Assembly (NCBI GenBank): GCA_021162845.1
Contig: JAGGXX010000067.1
Span: 60,345 to 124,344 of the forward strand
Origin: Thermoprotei archaeon
GTDB lineage: Archaea > Thermoproteota > Thermoprotei > QMSL01 > B3-G16
Length of the DNA: 64,000 nucleotides
Direction of reading: 5' to 3'
Shown here: piece after piece, positions 7,430 to 17,540 of the stretch
Numbering within the stretch: the first letter of the stretch is position 1
Layout: each line of letters begins with the position of its first letter
The notes under the pieces: generated by a model
Database searches by the model: none
What the model was told of the DNA's origin: nothing
What the model saw: the letters and a program-made list of their open reading frames with translations, nothing else
Program-made: the position numbers and the translations under genes

Positions 7430-10400
7430 TTATGCTGGTGCCCTCGCTGGGGCTACTGCACGCGCTATCCTTCTCCTGCGCCAGATCGAGTACTCGTGTA
7501 AGGCTATTGTTATGACTATGACGGCTATTATTATGCCGGCTATTATGCCGACGAACTCGCCGTAGCTCAGCGGGTAGCCAGCGAGCACCATGTAGACTGG
7601 AACCGAAAGCGATAGCTCGCTTAGCGCCCCGCCCTCGCCCACGGTGACCGTGCCTGATGCGGTCCTGCCCTTGAAGTCGACATTTACCGTGTAGCTACCA
7701 GCTGGTAGCTCAGTTACGTATATGCCGTTCTCATCAGTGATGCCCTTCTCCACGACAGTATTGCCCATCCTTATCTCTACGGTTGAGGGGCCGATTCCAG
7801 TGCCGCGCTCGCCGAGTACGGTGACTCTCAGCACTCCTATACCGGAGAACGTTAGCTCGTACTCACCACTCTTGGTTATGGTTAAGGTATCAGCGGTCTT
7901 CTTTATCTCAACGTTCTTCCATGAGTCTATGGTTATGGTTAATCTGCCTCCGACTACGTCGGTTACAGTGGTCTTGCCCTCGCCGTTTAACGTGGCGCTC
8001 CAACTCTCGCCAGTGGGCTCAGAAGTAATAGTCACAGCCGCGTGGGTCATGGGTGTGCCGCTTGGCGTTAATACCTTTATCGCTATGTCGTATATCGCGC
8101 ACCTGAGGAGGCCCTTACCAGCAGACCAGGTCTTCTCGTCTATATTGCTATCAACAGTGACTATGCCGCTGTACACCTTAACTCCCTTGTATGTAGCCTC
8201 AACATCATACTTGCCAACAGGCACTTGGGCACCAACGACGAATAGGCCATTTTCATCCGTAGTGCCCCTGCCTACAGTCACGCCTTCAGGCCACTTTACC
8301 ACGACGCTTAAGCCCTTAACCGGACGTCCGGTATCGGTTATGAACTTAAGCGTAACGGTGTATACTCTAGTTGAGACGACGAAGGTCCTCTTGCCAAAGC
8401 CCACCTCTAGTGGCTGTACGGCTATCTCTATCGGCTTACCTGAAGCGGCGAAGACAGGTTTGCTCCAGTACACTATAGCATCGAATCCTCTGGAGAGGAG
8501 CGTCGTCTCATTTATGAAGGTATCGCCTACGTACACGCCACCTAGGTATAACCATGTCTTGCCATACGCGTTAGTGACGTTAAGTGAGACGAAGCCACCA
8601 GTAGCGCCTGACTTAAGTAATACCACGGCATCCTTTAGTGGCTTGCCATTAGCGTCGACCACTGTGAGGAATATCTGATCCCACTTCATCTCAGTTACCG
8701 TATCTGGGTCAACGTTGGTCTCTACGACTTTGAGGAGCGGCACGAAGACTTTACCTCCAGTGAGCTCCTCTACCTTAAGGGTCTCTGATAGCTCCTTGAC
8801 TGCCTTCATTGAGCACTCATAGACGTGCTCGTTGCCTTCCACGACGCTACTCTTCCAGAACAGCAACTTAGCAGTCTTGTTGACCCTACCATCAGGCAGA
8901 GTTACAGTCACGCCGGGTACAGCAGTGAACGTGACAATGCCATCGGAATCAGTCGTATTCCAGCTTACAACAGTACCGTCAGGTATCATTAATGTGACGT
9001 TGTAGCCAGCCATAGGCACTCCAGCCGCGTTAAGTACCTTGGCCTTAGCCGCATAGAATGTCCCTTCGGCCTTCGTTAAGTTCCAAGCAAAGCCTAGGGT
9101 GGCGTTATAAGCTTCAGTTATGTTCATGTAAGTGAGCTCAGAGCAGCCCTCGAAGTATTCCGCTGGTGCCATCTCGAAGCTCTCCACGCTTACACCAGGA
9201 GTATCGTAGTCGGTGCCAATAGCCAGTTTAACTAAAGCGAAGAGGCCGCCGCTACTTATGGGCTCAGTATCTACCGTCACATCATCCCAAGTTGATAGCC
9301 CTAATATGCTCGAGTTCGTCCATGAAGGCAAGTAGAATAGAGCATAGCCCTCAGAGCCTGAGACCGCGGACACGTTATAAGAGTGCCTGGGCGTATCCAG
9401 CAGGTACTCATCCCAGTTGGGTATGTTACTCACGTTTAGCGTCCTAAAGCTGTCCATGTAAGTGTAGTTCAGCGCGGGTCCGAATGATAGCGTAACATTA
9501 ACACCAGGTATCAGGTACTTGCCATCCTCACTGAACGTGTATATCTTGGTTGGTGTTACAGTGGTCTTAAACACCACTTCCGTGGTCTCCGTCGGCTTTG
9601 GTAATTCCAGGTTTATGGTCACGTTCACCGGCACACCGCCGTAGAAGACCGTGAAGTTATACTTGCCTCCGGGCAATAATAATCGGCTATTATTGCCTTG
9701 AGTCGACTCTATAATGAAGACTCCCTCATCTTCGGTCTCGATGACACTGAAGTTGTACACGTATAGGTACTTCTTTATGACGTGTGCGCCATTCTCTAGG
9801 GTCTCCACGACTTCAGTGTAAGTCACGGGCGCTCCGTTTAGCAATAACACCACAGGATATTCGTGATCCTCATCGTAGACCGTAACCGTGAGCTTCTCTA
9901 ATACAGTTCCATCACGAGCAACCGCCTTGAATGTGGGCGTGTAGATCCATGTCTTATTACTATAGGATAAGGCAACCTTAGCTGGGAACTCGGGTGTCGT
10001 GAAGTTAGCAACTAATATGCTGTCATCCATTCCTGGCCTGACACCTGGAGTAGCCCATTGTGGTACACCTCTTGAGCTGTTAGTATAAGCCAAGAGCGTA
10101 GCACTTACGCCTGCGGGGACGTTAGAGAAGTATACATAACCATCGGCATCTGTCGTGTTCCATTCCTCTTGGAAGCCATGCGGATAAATTAATGTCGCAT
10201 TTATGCCTTCCACTCCTTTGTCCTCATCCCATCTGACCAGTTGATACCTTAGGCTCGGGATCACGGCAACTTTCACGGAGGTCATTCCGGTTTCATTCGT
10301 TATCTCAATACGAGATGGCTCTACTAGTTCTACTGTCTCTCCTTTCCAGGTGACCGTCAACTTGAATATACCGCCAGGGCCATAGTACCTTATAGTACCA

Positions 10401-12097
10401 TCAGTCATTAAGCCTCCAGAGACCATCTTGCCTTCTTCGGTCAGTAACTCGAACGTGGCTGTGCGTTCACTAAGGACATCTCCTGCAAGGTTACATACCT
10501 TTATAACAGCACGATATACCGAGGTCTCTATCTTGGAGACGTCAAATGTCACTTCCTCCACATACTTAGTGAAGTTAAGCGTTATCGTTTCCTCAGCTAT
10601 CTTTAGGTCATTGTACATTACCGTAACCGTTATCTCACCAGTCTTGACGTCCTCTGTGGTATAGGGGACAGGGAGGAGACCCCAAGGCCTGAATATGCCC
10701 TCATAGTAGTAGTAATACGCATAGGGTATGCCGCTCGCTGAAGAGTACCAGTAGGGCGGTAAGGGCACGTATGCCTCATCTATGGGATGAACCACTAATT
10801 GCACCTTGTTAGGTAGCTCAACGATGACCGTTACTTTATCTGACGGTAAGTGCAAGGGGCTCTTATCTATTGTAGAGTCGAGTAGTTGTATGCTAACGGG
10901 GACTATCGTACAGTTGATGTTAAGGGCCGGATTCATGAACAGATTAGCTGAGGTTACATTGACCTCCACGCCATAGTAGGTAGCAACTACGGTGAGCGTC
11001 TTATTCGGTACTATGAACTCCACATATCCATAGTATGTGGTTCTGTTCTCGGCGAAGACATTGCCCGTATCAGGGTCCTTAAGCATTACGGTGGCGGGAG
11101 AGGTATGTGGGTAGAAGTCTTCCCATGCCTTATCCTCGGGATCTAAGTACTTTAACTGCACAACAGCCTTCATTAGTAGAACCTTCAGATCCTTAGTGAT
11201 GTTTGGCGCACCCTTTATGTCTTCTGCATCGATCATCTCTTCCTCAAGTACCGTGATGTCACGCCAAGTAACCGTCACGTTAAACGCGTAATCATCTGCG
11301 ACCTTCACGCACTCATCTAGATGAAGTGTCTTATTAACCTCGAAGGTGAGTGAGGGGACGTAGAGTAAGCTGAAGTTGAAGAAGCCGGTCATACCGTCCG
11401 TATCGGTCATGTCCTCCCATAGCTTAGCGTATTCACCGCTATCCACCAACTGGTAGATCTCTACTTTCGCATCGCTTACATCCACATCATTTTGGGTCAT
11501 CACATGGAATATAGCGCTGTACACATGACATGGAAGTGCTGATTCGTTAAGCGCGCGGACTAGCTCGTAGCCGGTAAGCGTCCAGTTATATATGGTGTAA
11601 TTGAGCACCATGCCGTTTACTTCCTTCATAAGGATTATCGTCATGTTGTACATGGAATTGGGATAGACCCATTGGGTCTCATCCGCCTTATGTAAAGGTG
11701 CCCAGATTGTGAAGTTAAACCAGCCCTCTTCATCAGTCTCGAATTCCCCGACTACGAGCGGGAAGTCCGAATCCACGATATCCTCTAATCCGCCTAGTGG
11801 AAGGCCTTGTGAGTACGATATGTTGTATATCGCGAACAATATTTTTGCATCATGTAATGTAGTTATAGTGGCCTCTGCCGCGGCAGTGGCGTTAGTGACG
11901 TACTTCCTGTCAAAGAGCGTACCGTTCTTCATGGCATTCGAGACTAAACGGACCTTAACGGTTATCCATTCTCCATTCTCACCGTATATTAAGGGGCCCT
12001 GAGCCTGAACCGCTGTTGGTACTGCGGCAAGTAGTAGGAATGCCGCGAAGATTGTGGCAATTAGGACAAGACCTCTTAGGGATTTATATCCACTCAT
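7430..12097 (-). CDS. Giant membrane-anchored surface protein (S-layer or adhesin-like), 1555 residues
   Basis: The protein starts with a signal peptide (hydrophobic residues 10-28, likely cleaved near VQA-QG at 32). It ends with a membrane helix (about 1512-1537) and a basic cytoplasmic tail, EYSIWRRRRIARA. The body is a chain of beta-sandwich repeats like carboxypeptidase-regulatory/Ig-like domains, each marked by a T-D-x-D/N-G turn followed by aromatic strands (near residues 120, 233, 650, 1050, 1280 and 1455). Many N-x-T/S sequons suggest N-glycosylation. A Tyr-rich stretch (AYYYYYEG) lies near residue 458. It could be the S-layer protein or a large adhesin; no enzymatic motif is seen. 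Confidence 0.85.
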   Translation of the reverse strand: MSGYKSLRGLVLIATIFAAFLLLAAVPTAVQAQGPLIYGENGEWITVKVRLVSNAMKNGTLFDRKYVTNATAAAEATITTLHDAKILFAIYNISYSQGLPLGGLEDIVDSDFPLVVGEFETDEEGWFNFTIWAPLHKADETQWVYPNSMYNMTIILMKEVNGMVLNYTIYNWTLTGYELVRALNESALPCHVYSAIFHVMTQNDVDVSDAKVEIYQLVDSGEYAKLWEDMTDTDGMTGFFNFSLLYVPSLTFEVNKTLHLDECVKVADDYAFNVTVTWRDITVLEEEMIDAEDIKGAPNITKDLKVLLMKAVVQLKYLDPEDKAWEDFYPHTSPATVMLKDPDTGNVFAENRTTYYGYVEFIVPNKTLTVVATYYGVEVNVTSANLFMNPALNINCTIVPVSIQLLDSTIDKSPLHLPSDKVTVIVELPNKVQLVVHPIDEAYVPLPPYWYSSASGIPYAYYYYYEGIFRPWGLLPVPYTTEDVKTGEITVTVMYNDLKIAEETITLNFTKYVEEVTFDVSKIETSVYRAVIKVCNLAGDVLSERTATFELLTEEGKMVSGGLMTDGTIRYYGPGGIFKLTVTWKGETVELVEPSRIEITNETGMTSVKVAVIPSLRYQLVRWDEDKGVEGINATLIYPHGFQEEWNTTDADGYVYFSNVPAGVSATLLAYTNSSRGVPQWATPGVRPGMDDSILVANFTTPEFPAKVALSYSNKTWIYTPTFKAVARDGTVLEKLTVTVYDEDHEYPVVLLLNGAPVTYTEVVETLENGAHVIKKYLYVYNFSVIETEDEGVFIIESTQGNNSRLLLPGGKYNFTVFYGGVPVNVTINLELPKPTETTEVVFKTTVTPTKIYTFSEDGKYLIPGVNVTLSFGPALNYTYMDSFRTLNVSNIPNWDEYLLDTPRHSYNVSAVSGSEGYALFYLPSWTNSSILGLSTWDDVTVDTEPISSGGLFALVKLAIGTDYDTPGVSVESFEMAPAEYFEGCSELTYMNITEAYNATLGFAWNLTKAEGTFYAAKAKVLNAAGVPMAGYNVTLMIPDGTVVSWNTTDSDGIVTFTAVPGVTVTLPDGRVNKTAKLLFWKSSVVEGNEHVYECSMKAVKELSETLKVEELTGGKVFVPLLKVVETNVDPDTVTEMKWDQIFLTVVDANGKPLKDAVVLLKSGATGGFVSLNVTNAYGKTWLYLGGVYVGDTFINETTLLSRGFDAIVYWSKPVFAASGKPIEIAVQPLEVGFGKRTFVVSTRVYTVTLKFITDTGRPVKGLSVVVKWPEGVTVGRGTTDENGLFVVGAQVPVGKYDVEATYKGVKVYSGIVTVDSNIDEKTWSAGKGLLRCAIYDIAIKVLTPSGTPMTHAAVTITSEPTGESWSATLNGEGKTTVTDVVGGRLTITIDSWKNVEIKKTADTLTITKSGEYELTFSGIGVLRVTVLGERGTGIGPSTVEIRMGNTVVEKGITDENGIYVTELPAGSYTVNVDFKGRTASGTVTVGEGGALSELSLSVPVYMVLAGYPLSYGEFVGIIAGIIIAVIVITIALHEYSIWRRRRIARAVAPARAPA

Positions 12098-12105
12098 ATT
12101 CCATA

Positions 12106-12164
12106 CCTCATCTTATGTTAAGGCGAATCTGGGTTAGATTTAATCCAAGGAGCTTTTAAGAGTT
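12106..12164 (-). promoter_or_regulatory. Promoter and ribosome-binding site of the surface-protein gene
   Basis: On the minus strand a TATA-like actcttaaaagc lies at about 12152-12164, some 55 bases before the ATG. It predicts a leader of roughly 25-30 bases. A gatgaggt Shine-Dalgarno precedes the start at 12097 by a few bases. The element is inferred from sequence only. Confidence 0.45.
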
Positions 12165-12292
12165 ATGAGTATCGGGGATATTAGAAGGTTATTCTAATTT
12201 TTAGAATGTCTAGTCTGTACGTCCTCCTCAGGGCTATATGAGTTGAAGCCTCTAAAACCAACTTTGAAGTAAGTTTAGATGGAGGTGATATG

Positions 12293-12790
12293 ATGCGGAT
12301 CGGCCTAATGGCGGATACGCATGACAACGTCCACATGGTAGACAAAGCAGTTAAGGTATTCAACGAGTACGAGGTGAGCCTTGTTCTTCATGCAGGCGAC
12401 ATAGTAAGTCCCTTCGTTCCTAGGTGGTTTAAAGGGCTTCGATGTAAGTTGATAGGAGTATTCGGGAACAACGAGAACGAGAGGAGGATGCTCGTGGAAC
12501 GATTCGGTAAGATGGGCCACGAGCTACGGGGACACTTTACAGTGATAAATGTAGGTGGTAAAAGGATCGCCCTCCTGCACGGTCATGAGGCCGAGCTGTT
12601 GGACTTCACTATAAGCTCAGGGTACTTTGATTACGTGGTTTATGGACACACTCACGAAGTACGCTTGGAGGAGGTCAGGGGAACACTCGTAATTAATCCG
12701 GGAGAAACCTGTGGTTATCTCAGCGGGAGGGCTACTATAGCGCTATTAGAGCCCCTTACGGGAGAGGTTAAGATATACGATCTAAAGTGA
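12293..12790 (+). CDS. YfcE/MJ0936-type metallophosphoesterase
   Basis: This 165-residue protein has the calcineurin-like set in order: ADTHDN (residues 7-12), HAGDIV, GNNENE, LLHGHE and YGHTHEVR. This is the compact MJ0936/YfcE form that binds two metal ions and hydrolyses phosphodiesters. The physiological substrate is unknown. Two adjacent in-frame ATGs exist (12290 and 12293). The Shine-Dalgarno ggaggtgat at 12281-12289 gives better spacing to the second, so that start is used. The gene is divergent from the surface-protein gene. Confidence 0.9.
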   Translation: MRIGLMADTHDNVHMVDKAVKVFNEYEVSLVLHAGDIVSPFVPRWFKGLRCKLIGVFGNNENERRMLVERFGKMGHELRGHFTVINVGGKRIALLHGHEAELLDFTISSGYFDYVVYGHTHEVRLEEVRGTLVINPGETCGYLSGRATIALLEPLTGEVKIYDLK

Positions 12791-12914
12791 GGGCGGTAAG
12801 AGAACTGACGAAAGGCATCTCCGCTCATAATCTTTTTGGTTATGAAAAGAATGCGTAGAAAAGGCTAAATACCTACGTCAACATCCTAACTTCTCGGTTA
12901 TGGAGTGAGAGAAG

Positions 12915-13175
12915 ATGCGAAACATGGCCCCTCTTAGGATGCTTGCCAAGGCCCTTAATAATAGGATACTAGTCAAGCTTAAGGATGGAAGCGAATACGT
13001 GGGGATCCTTCAAAGGTATGACACTACTATGAACGTGATATTGACGGATGCCATAGAGGTAAGTGAAGGAAGGATGGATCCACCCATAGCGAAATTCGGT
13101 AAGATAATGATCCGGGGAAGCAATGTCCTTTACATAGTGCTGAACTTGGACGAGGTCTTAGCTGCTTCAGAGTAA
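12915..13175 (+). CDS. Archaeal Sm-like (LSm) RNA-binding protein
   Basis: This 86-residue protein is a complete Sm fold. Sm1 is LVKLKDGSEYVGILQRYDTTMNVILTDA (described by its key residues Asp, Gly, Asp and Asn), and Sm2 contains the IRGSNVLYI motif. Archaeal SmAPs form heptameric rings that bind U-rich RNA. The L37e gene that often follows an archaeal LSm gene is not present here; the next gene is SAM synthetase. A TATA-like ctaaatacc sits about 50 bases upstream. Confidence 0.95.
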   Translation: MRNMAPLRMLAKALNNRILVKLKDGSEYVGILQRYDTTMNVILTDAIEVSEGRMDPPIAKFGKIMIRGSNVLYIVLNLDEVLAASE

Positions 13176-13191
13176 AGTAAAGGCCATGAAT

Positions 13192-13242
13192 ATTACTGAT
13201 AGTAATAAATCTAACAGTACTGATAGGAAAGTCTTAAATATA
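13192..13242 (+). promoter_or_regulatory. Direct repeats and TATA box upstream of SAM synthetase
   Basis: The 9-mer TACTGATAG occurs twice, at 13194-13202 and 13218-13226. The first copy is embedded in the perfect inverted repeat ATTACT-gat-AGTAAT (13192-13206). A gaaag BRE-like element and the TATA box cttaaatata (13233-13242) follow at once. The position just upstream of the TATA box suits an operator or activator site. The factor is unknown. Confidence 0.5.
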
Positions 13243-13299
13243 GAGGGAAAGCCAGAATATGACTTGGATCATAGCAGTATATACTAGCAGATGATCCCT

Positions 13300-14520
13300 A
13301 TGAAAGACAAGGAGTTCATTCTTATAGAGGAGTTAAAGCGGAGACCCCTGGAGGAACAGGAGGTTGAGATAGTTGAACGTAAGGGGAGAGGGCATCCGGA
13401 CTCCATAGCTGATGGAATAGCGGAAGAGTACAGCAAAGTATTGTGTAGGGAGTACCTTAAACGCTTTGGGGCAATACTTCACCATAACGTGGATAAGGTG
13501 TTGGTAGTAGGAGGGCAAGCGCGTCCTAGCTTCGGTGGCGGGGAGGTCCTCGCTCCGATATATATTCTAATATCCGGAAGGGTGACTACGGAGGTTAAGA
13601 CGGAAGAGGGTGTTGAATATATACCCGCGGGCCGACTAGCCCTTGAAGCAGCCAAAGAATGGATAAAGAGGAATTTCAGGTTCCTAAGCCCTGAGGAACA
13701 CGTAATGATAGATTATAGAGTGGGCAAAGGATCTGTGGATCTCGTGAAAATCTTTGATTTGGGCAAGAAAATACCGCTAGCTAACGATACGTCGGTGGGC
13801 GTAGGGTATGCTCCCCTCACGGAAACTGAGCGCCTCGTTTTAGAAGTCGAAAGGTACCTCAATTCCCCGGAGCTCAAGAAAGAGATGCCTGAAGTGGGCG
13901 AAGATATAAAGGTAATGGGACTTAGGATAAGGAATCAGATTAAGTTGACAGTAGCCTCAGCGATCATATCAAAGCTTGTGGAGGACGCGGGGCATTATAT
14001 AAGCCTTAAGGAAGAGCTCAAGGAGCGAATAGAAAGGCTAGTATCCAAGATAACGGATAAGCCCGTTGAAGTGTATATAAATACAGCTGACAAGCCTGAC
14101 GAAGGCATCTTTTACCTAACGGTAACTGGTACTTCAGCCGAGCATGGAGATGATGGTATGACTGGGAGGGGTAATAGGGTTAATGGACTGATAACACCCT
14201 CAAGGCCTATGTCCCTCGAAGCTGCTGCAGGCAAGAACCCGGTTAGCCATGTAGGCAAGATATATAACGTGCTAGCCATGAGGATCGCTAATAAGATCGC
14301 AGAGCTTGAAGCCATAAGGGAGTGCTATGTTAAGATCTTAAGCCAAATAGGTAAGCCCATTAACCGACCTTTAATCCTGAGCGTACAAGTACTCGTTGAG
14401 GAGGGAAAACAACTCAGCGGAGGGTTAAGGAGCGAGGTTAAAGCCATAGTCATGGAGGAACTCAGCAATACCTGGAGGTTAACTGAGGAGCTAGTGGGTG
14501 GAGGTATAAGTGTCTTCTAA
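13300..14520 (+). CDS. mat: Archaeal-type S-adenosylmethionine synthetase
   Basis: The protein has about 406 residues and the archaeal MAT signatures: [28 protein letters not shown] near the N-terminus, KVLVVGGQA, and [17 protein letters not shown] with the Gly-rich motif. It makes S-adenosylmethionine from methionine and ATP and shares no close sequence with bacterial MetK. An ATG at 13291 is in frame, but the stretch agatgatcc (13289-13297) is nearly the archaeal Shine-Dalgarno, so the ATG at 13300 is preferred. The start choice is an inference. The gene is convergent with the COG2433 gene. Confidence 0.96.
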   Translation: MKDKEFILIEELKRRPLEEQEVEIVERKGRGHPDSIADGIAEEYSKVLCREYLKRFGAILHHNVDKVLVVGGQARPSFGGGEVLAPIYILISGRVTTEVKTEEGVEYIPAGRLALEAAKEWIKRNFRFLSPEEHVMIDYRVGKGSVDLVKIFDLGKKIPLANDTSVGVGYAPLTETERLVLEVERYLNSPELKKEMPEVGEDIKVMGLRIRNQIKLTVASAIISKLVEDAGHYISLKEELKERIERLVSKITDKPVEVYINTADKPDEGIFYLTVTGTSAEHGDDGMTGRGNRVNGLITPSRPMSLEAAAGKNPVSHVGKIYNVLAMRIANKIAELEAIRECYVKILSQIGKPINRPLILSVQVLVEEGKQLSGGLRSEVKAIVMEELSNTWRLTEELVGGGISVF

Positions 14521-14534
14521 AGTCGTTTTCTCCT

Positions 14535-16592
14535 TTAGTCCGAGAGATCAGAGACGCGCATGTTCCTGTATTCGCTCACTATCCTCTTGAGTTTCTGTAT
14601 ATTCCTGAGTCTAGCCTTATCTCTTATCTCCTCTTCGGCTTTCCGTATCAGCCGTTCAAGATCATGGGGATCTGAGATTAAGGGCATTTGAAGGAACCAG
14701 CTCAGCCGCTCTTTAGGCAAAGTAACCAAGGGAAGCTCGTACTCCACGGCTAGCTCCTGAACGTGTCCAGGCGGAGGAGACATGCATATTAGAGCTCGTA
14801 CTCCTAGCTCCTTTAAGCGCTTAAAGGCCTCCTGTGAGGCCACATTGCTATCTAGAACCAACAACACGTCATCGGCGGTAATACCCCACTCGTTGCATCC
14901 TTCATTTACACTATCTCTGGTTAAGGCGCGAATGTATTTCATCGGAATAATGTCACCTATAGCTATCTTCCTCAGTACATCCCTGGCGGAGTTCAGCTTA
15001 GCGGCTATAGATTCTTTCTCACCCTTAAGCCTCGAGAGGTGAGCTTGAAGCTCTTCTACGCGCCTACTCATAGCAGCTAGGAGCTTGTTTTCCTTAAGCT
15101 TGAGGGATTGTTCACGCGTCACCTCATCAAGGAGGGATTCCAACTGCTCTATGCGTTTTTGAAGATCGTTTATTTTCTCATAGAGATACTGACGCTCCTC
15201 TAAGAGCTTATCTATGAGCTCACTCTGCTTCTTAACCTGCGTTCGTAATTGTTCCATTACCTGCATGTCCATGGCATGTAAATGCACCTCTCTCTTACCT
15301 CTAGGGGACATGCTAGAGCGCCTCCTCAGAACCTCGTTCACAGAGTCCACAATACTCTTCCCTTGTAGCACTAAGGCTTTCACTTCTCTAAGAGGTACGT
15401 CGACACCTAACTCTCGTACCTTAGCCTCCACTTGTTCCAGCTTAGGTTTAAAGCTTAGGAAGGCCTTTATGGCAGACGCAAGCGCATCTCGTTGATGGGA
15501 ATTAGCCACGTTCACCCTATATGAAGAGTTCTCTCTGTAACGCTCTAGGTATTCTTGAACTAATCTCTCCTTCTCTGCGACGCTTAAGGTCCTATGAGGA
15601 GTGAAGAGGGGGACGTTAAGCGTGGACGCTAGCTTCTTGACCATAGCTGGAGGATGAGGGACATCAGTAGCGATCAGGACGGGGGTACCATATTCGTAGA
15701 CTAAATTGATTATATCCCCCCGTGAGAAATACCTCTTACTTACCGTAACTAGCGGTCTGCCCTCAATATCCACAATGGCGATACCGGTCACTATTCCCGG
15801 ATCAACGCCTAGAATTACATATCTAAGCGACGGCTTAGTCATGGCCTTAGGCCCCTTGAGTGGGACGAACGCGACCTTTTGCCTCTCTATAGGCTTGACT
15901 GTCACGCTTACATCGTGGCCCTTCATAGGTCGCACGATCCCGTAGAGGTTTTTCCTCTCGGTATAAACTATGAAGACACTTCCTTCTAAGCCCGTCACGG
16001 TCTTCCTGTAGAAGTAGTCATAGTCTAAACCAGCCTTATCTAAGGCTTCTTTAACTTTCTTCGTTATCCTCAGTATCAGAGTATGCACATGACGTAGGTA
16101 TCTCTCCCTGCTCATTCCGCCTGCCTTTAAAGTCCTAGCTCTTGAAACGACTATCATAGTCTTCTCATCATGAATCTTAACGATGGAGCCTATTCCCTTC
16201 AGGACTAGTAAGGCGGCCACCTCCGCGGCTTGAAGCGGTGAAAGCTTATCGCCTACAGGAATCCCGTTAAGACGAGCCAGAAAGCTTAAGGGATATTCCT
16301 TGCTCCCATTAATGCGCGTTACCTGTACGAGCTTCGTACCTGGAGGGAAATTCCGTATGAAATTCACTACGGCGCTCATGTCTTCGCCCAATTCGAGTAG
16401 GTTATCCACTGCTACATACTCTGGTTCCTCCTCATGTATCAGCCTCAATAGCCGTGTAAAACTGACTTCATCAAGTCTTGTGGTGATCTTACCGTTATCG
16501 ATTATAACGACTGCATAGTGGGGTTGTGCCTGTGATGAAGGTGACTGATGAGGGAGTATGTCAATGCCCACTACCTTCAATATGCCACCCAA
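14535..16592 (-). CDS. COG2433/DUF460 predicted RNase H-like nuclease with coiled coil
   Basis: This 685-residue archaeal protein belongs to DUF460. The N-terminal third carries DUF460-type sequence. A second RuvC/YqgF-like RNase H fold starts with GVDPGIVTGIAIVD near residue 262, the first Asp of a DxG-type active site. Residues about 435-545 are a long coiled coil. The C-terminal part (DVLLVLDSNVASQEAFKRL) looks like a small alpha/beta domain. The family is predicted to be a nuclease acting on a DNA or RNA junction; this is not established. RIO2 lies just upstream on the same strand, 51 bases away. Confidence 0.85.
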   Translation of the reverse strand: MGGILKVVGIDILPHQSPSSQAQPHYAVVIIDNGKITTRLDEVSFTRLLRLIHEEEPEYVAVDNLLELGEDMSAVVNFIRNFPPGTKLVQVTRINGSKEYPLSFLARLNGIPVGDKLSPLQAAEVAALLVLKGIGSIVKIHDEKTMIVVSRARTLKAGGMSRERYLRHVHTLILRITKKVKEALDKAGLDYDYFYRKTVTGLEGSVFIVYTERKNLYGIVRPMKGHDVSVTVKPIERQKVAFVPLKGPKAMTKPSLRYVILGVDPGIVTGIAIVDIEGRPLVTVSKRYFSRGDIINLVYEYGTPVLIATDVPHPPAMVKKLASTLNVPLFTPHRTLSVAEKERLVQEYLERYRENSSYRVNVANSHQRDALASAIKAFLSFKPKLEQVEAKVRELGVDVPLREVKALVLQGKSIVDSVNEVLRRRSSMSPRGKREVHLHAMDMQVMEQLRTQVKKQSELIDKLLEERQYLYEKINDLQKRIEQLESLLDEVTREQSLKLKENKLLAAMSRRVEELQAHLSRLKGEKESIAAKLNSARDVLRKIAIGDIIPMKYIRALTRDSVNEGCNEWGITADDVLLVLDSNVASQEAFKRLKELGVRALICMSPPPGHVQELAVEYELPLVTLPKERLSWFLQMPLISDPHDLERLIRKAEEEIRDKARLRNIQKLKRIVSEYRNMRVSDLSD

Positions 16593-16643
16593 GACTTCCT
16601 TAGGGAAAAACGAGATACCACTTAATAACGTTTCTCATGGACG

Positions 16644-17540
16644 CTACTTGGACTTTACATAGTCGAGCACTCTATCGACATCTAACTTAATGCCGAAACG
16701 CCTACGGAAGAAATTAAGCACGTTACGTATATCGCGCCTCAGCAACATATCACTGCTAGGATGGATGGACGAGACCCATTGTGGCCAATCAATTATTACG
16801 TAAGACTGTTCGTCGCCTATATGGACTATGATGTTGTACTCGCTTAAGTCGCCATGTATGACGCCAGCTTCCCTATAAGCTATCTTTATGTCCTCAAGTA
16901 TGCTGAGAAGAAGACCTTCTGGGTCAGGTAATTCCTTAAGCCTAACTAATTGGATGCCTTCTATAAGGCTGGTGACCACCACATGCCTATTATGGCCTAT
17001 AGGTCTTGGTACATGAACCCCTTTAGCGAATACGAGGTTTAGCACCTCATACTCCCTCTCAGCCGCTAGCCTCGACTGATAGAGCCAAGATATATGCCTT
17101 CGCTCTCCTATGAACGCCCTATAGCGCCTTGTTTGTCTGAAGCTAATCCTCCCTAACCTATGGAACTTCACGGCTAAGCGAGAGCCTGCGGGAGAAAGGG
17201 CATCATATACATCTGATTCCTTCCCGACGCCCAGTTTATGGCCTAGTGCCTCTATGATACCAGCCTTGACTAAGGCGTTAAGCGCTAAACAATCATATCC
17301 TGCAGTAGTTAACACGTACCCTACGTAGGGCCCTATGTTCCTCCATATCAAGCCCAATTTGTGAAGTTTGCTTAAATGCACCAATACGACACCTAAATTC
17401 ATGCCTGAAAGGGAGGCTATTCTTTCTACTGGAACTATCTCATGGAAGGCCATACCACGCTCGATAGCATTAAGAATGCGTAGATCACGTGAGTTCAGGC
17501 GCTTAAATGCGCTGATCACCCTTAGTATGGGATCTCTCAC
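16644..17540 (-). CDS. rio2: RIO2 serine/threonine protein kinase
   Basis: This 298-residue protein has the RIO2 layout: an N-terminal winged helix (residues 1-85), a P-loop region GHKLGVGKESDVYDA with AVKFHRLGR, the flexible-loop start RRHISWLYQSRLAAEREY, catalytic HGDLSEYNI (about 227-235) and the metal-binding IDWPQW (about 247). In eukaryotes RIO2 acts in 40S maturation; the archaeal enzyme autophosphorylates and is thought to serve a similar role. It starts an apparent two-gene minus-strand unit with the COG2433 gene. Confidence 0.95.
   Translation of the reverse strand: MRDPILRVISAFKRLNSRDLRILNAIERGMAFHEIVPVERIASLSGMNLGVVLVHLSKLHKLGLIWRNIGPYVGYVLTTAGYDCLALNALVKAGIIEALGHKLGVGKESDVYDALSPAGSRLAVKFHRLGRISFRQTRRYRAFIGERRHISWLYQSRLAAEREYEVLNLVFAKGVHVPRPIGHNRHVVVTSLIEGIQLVRLKELPDPEGLLLSILEDIKIAYREAGVIHGDLSEYNIIVHIGDEQSYVIIDWPQWVSSIHPSSDMLLRRDIRNVLNFFRRRFGIKLDVDRVLDYVKSK

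Noticed and set aside
7722..8678. Long plus-strand frames opposite the giant surface-protein gene.
   Set aside because: Mirror frames of a Thr/Val/Ser-rich coding sequence with no recognisable motif and no ribosome-binding site.
12791..13290. Search for an L37e gene next to the Sm-like gene.
   Set aside because: No CxxC-bearing small basic frame is present on either side.
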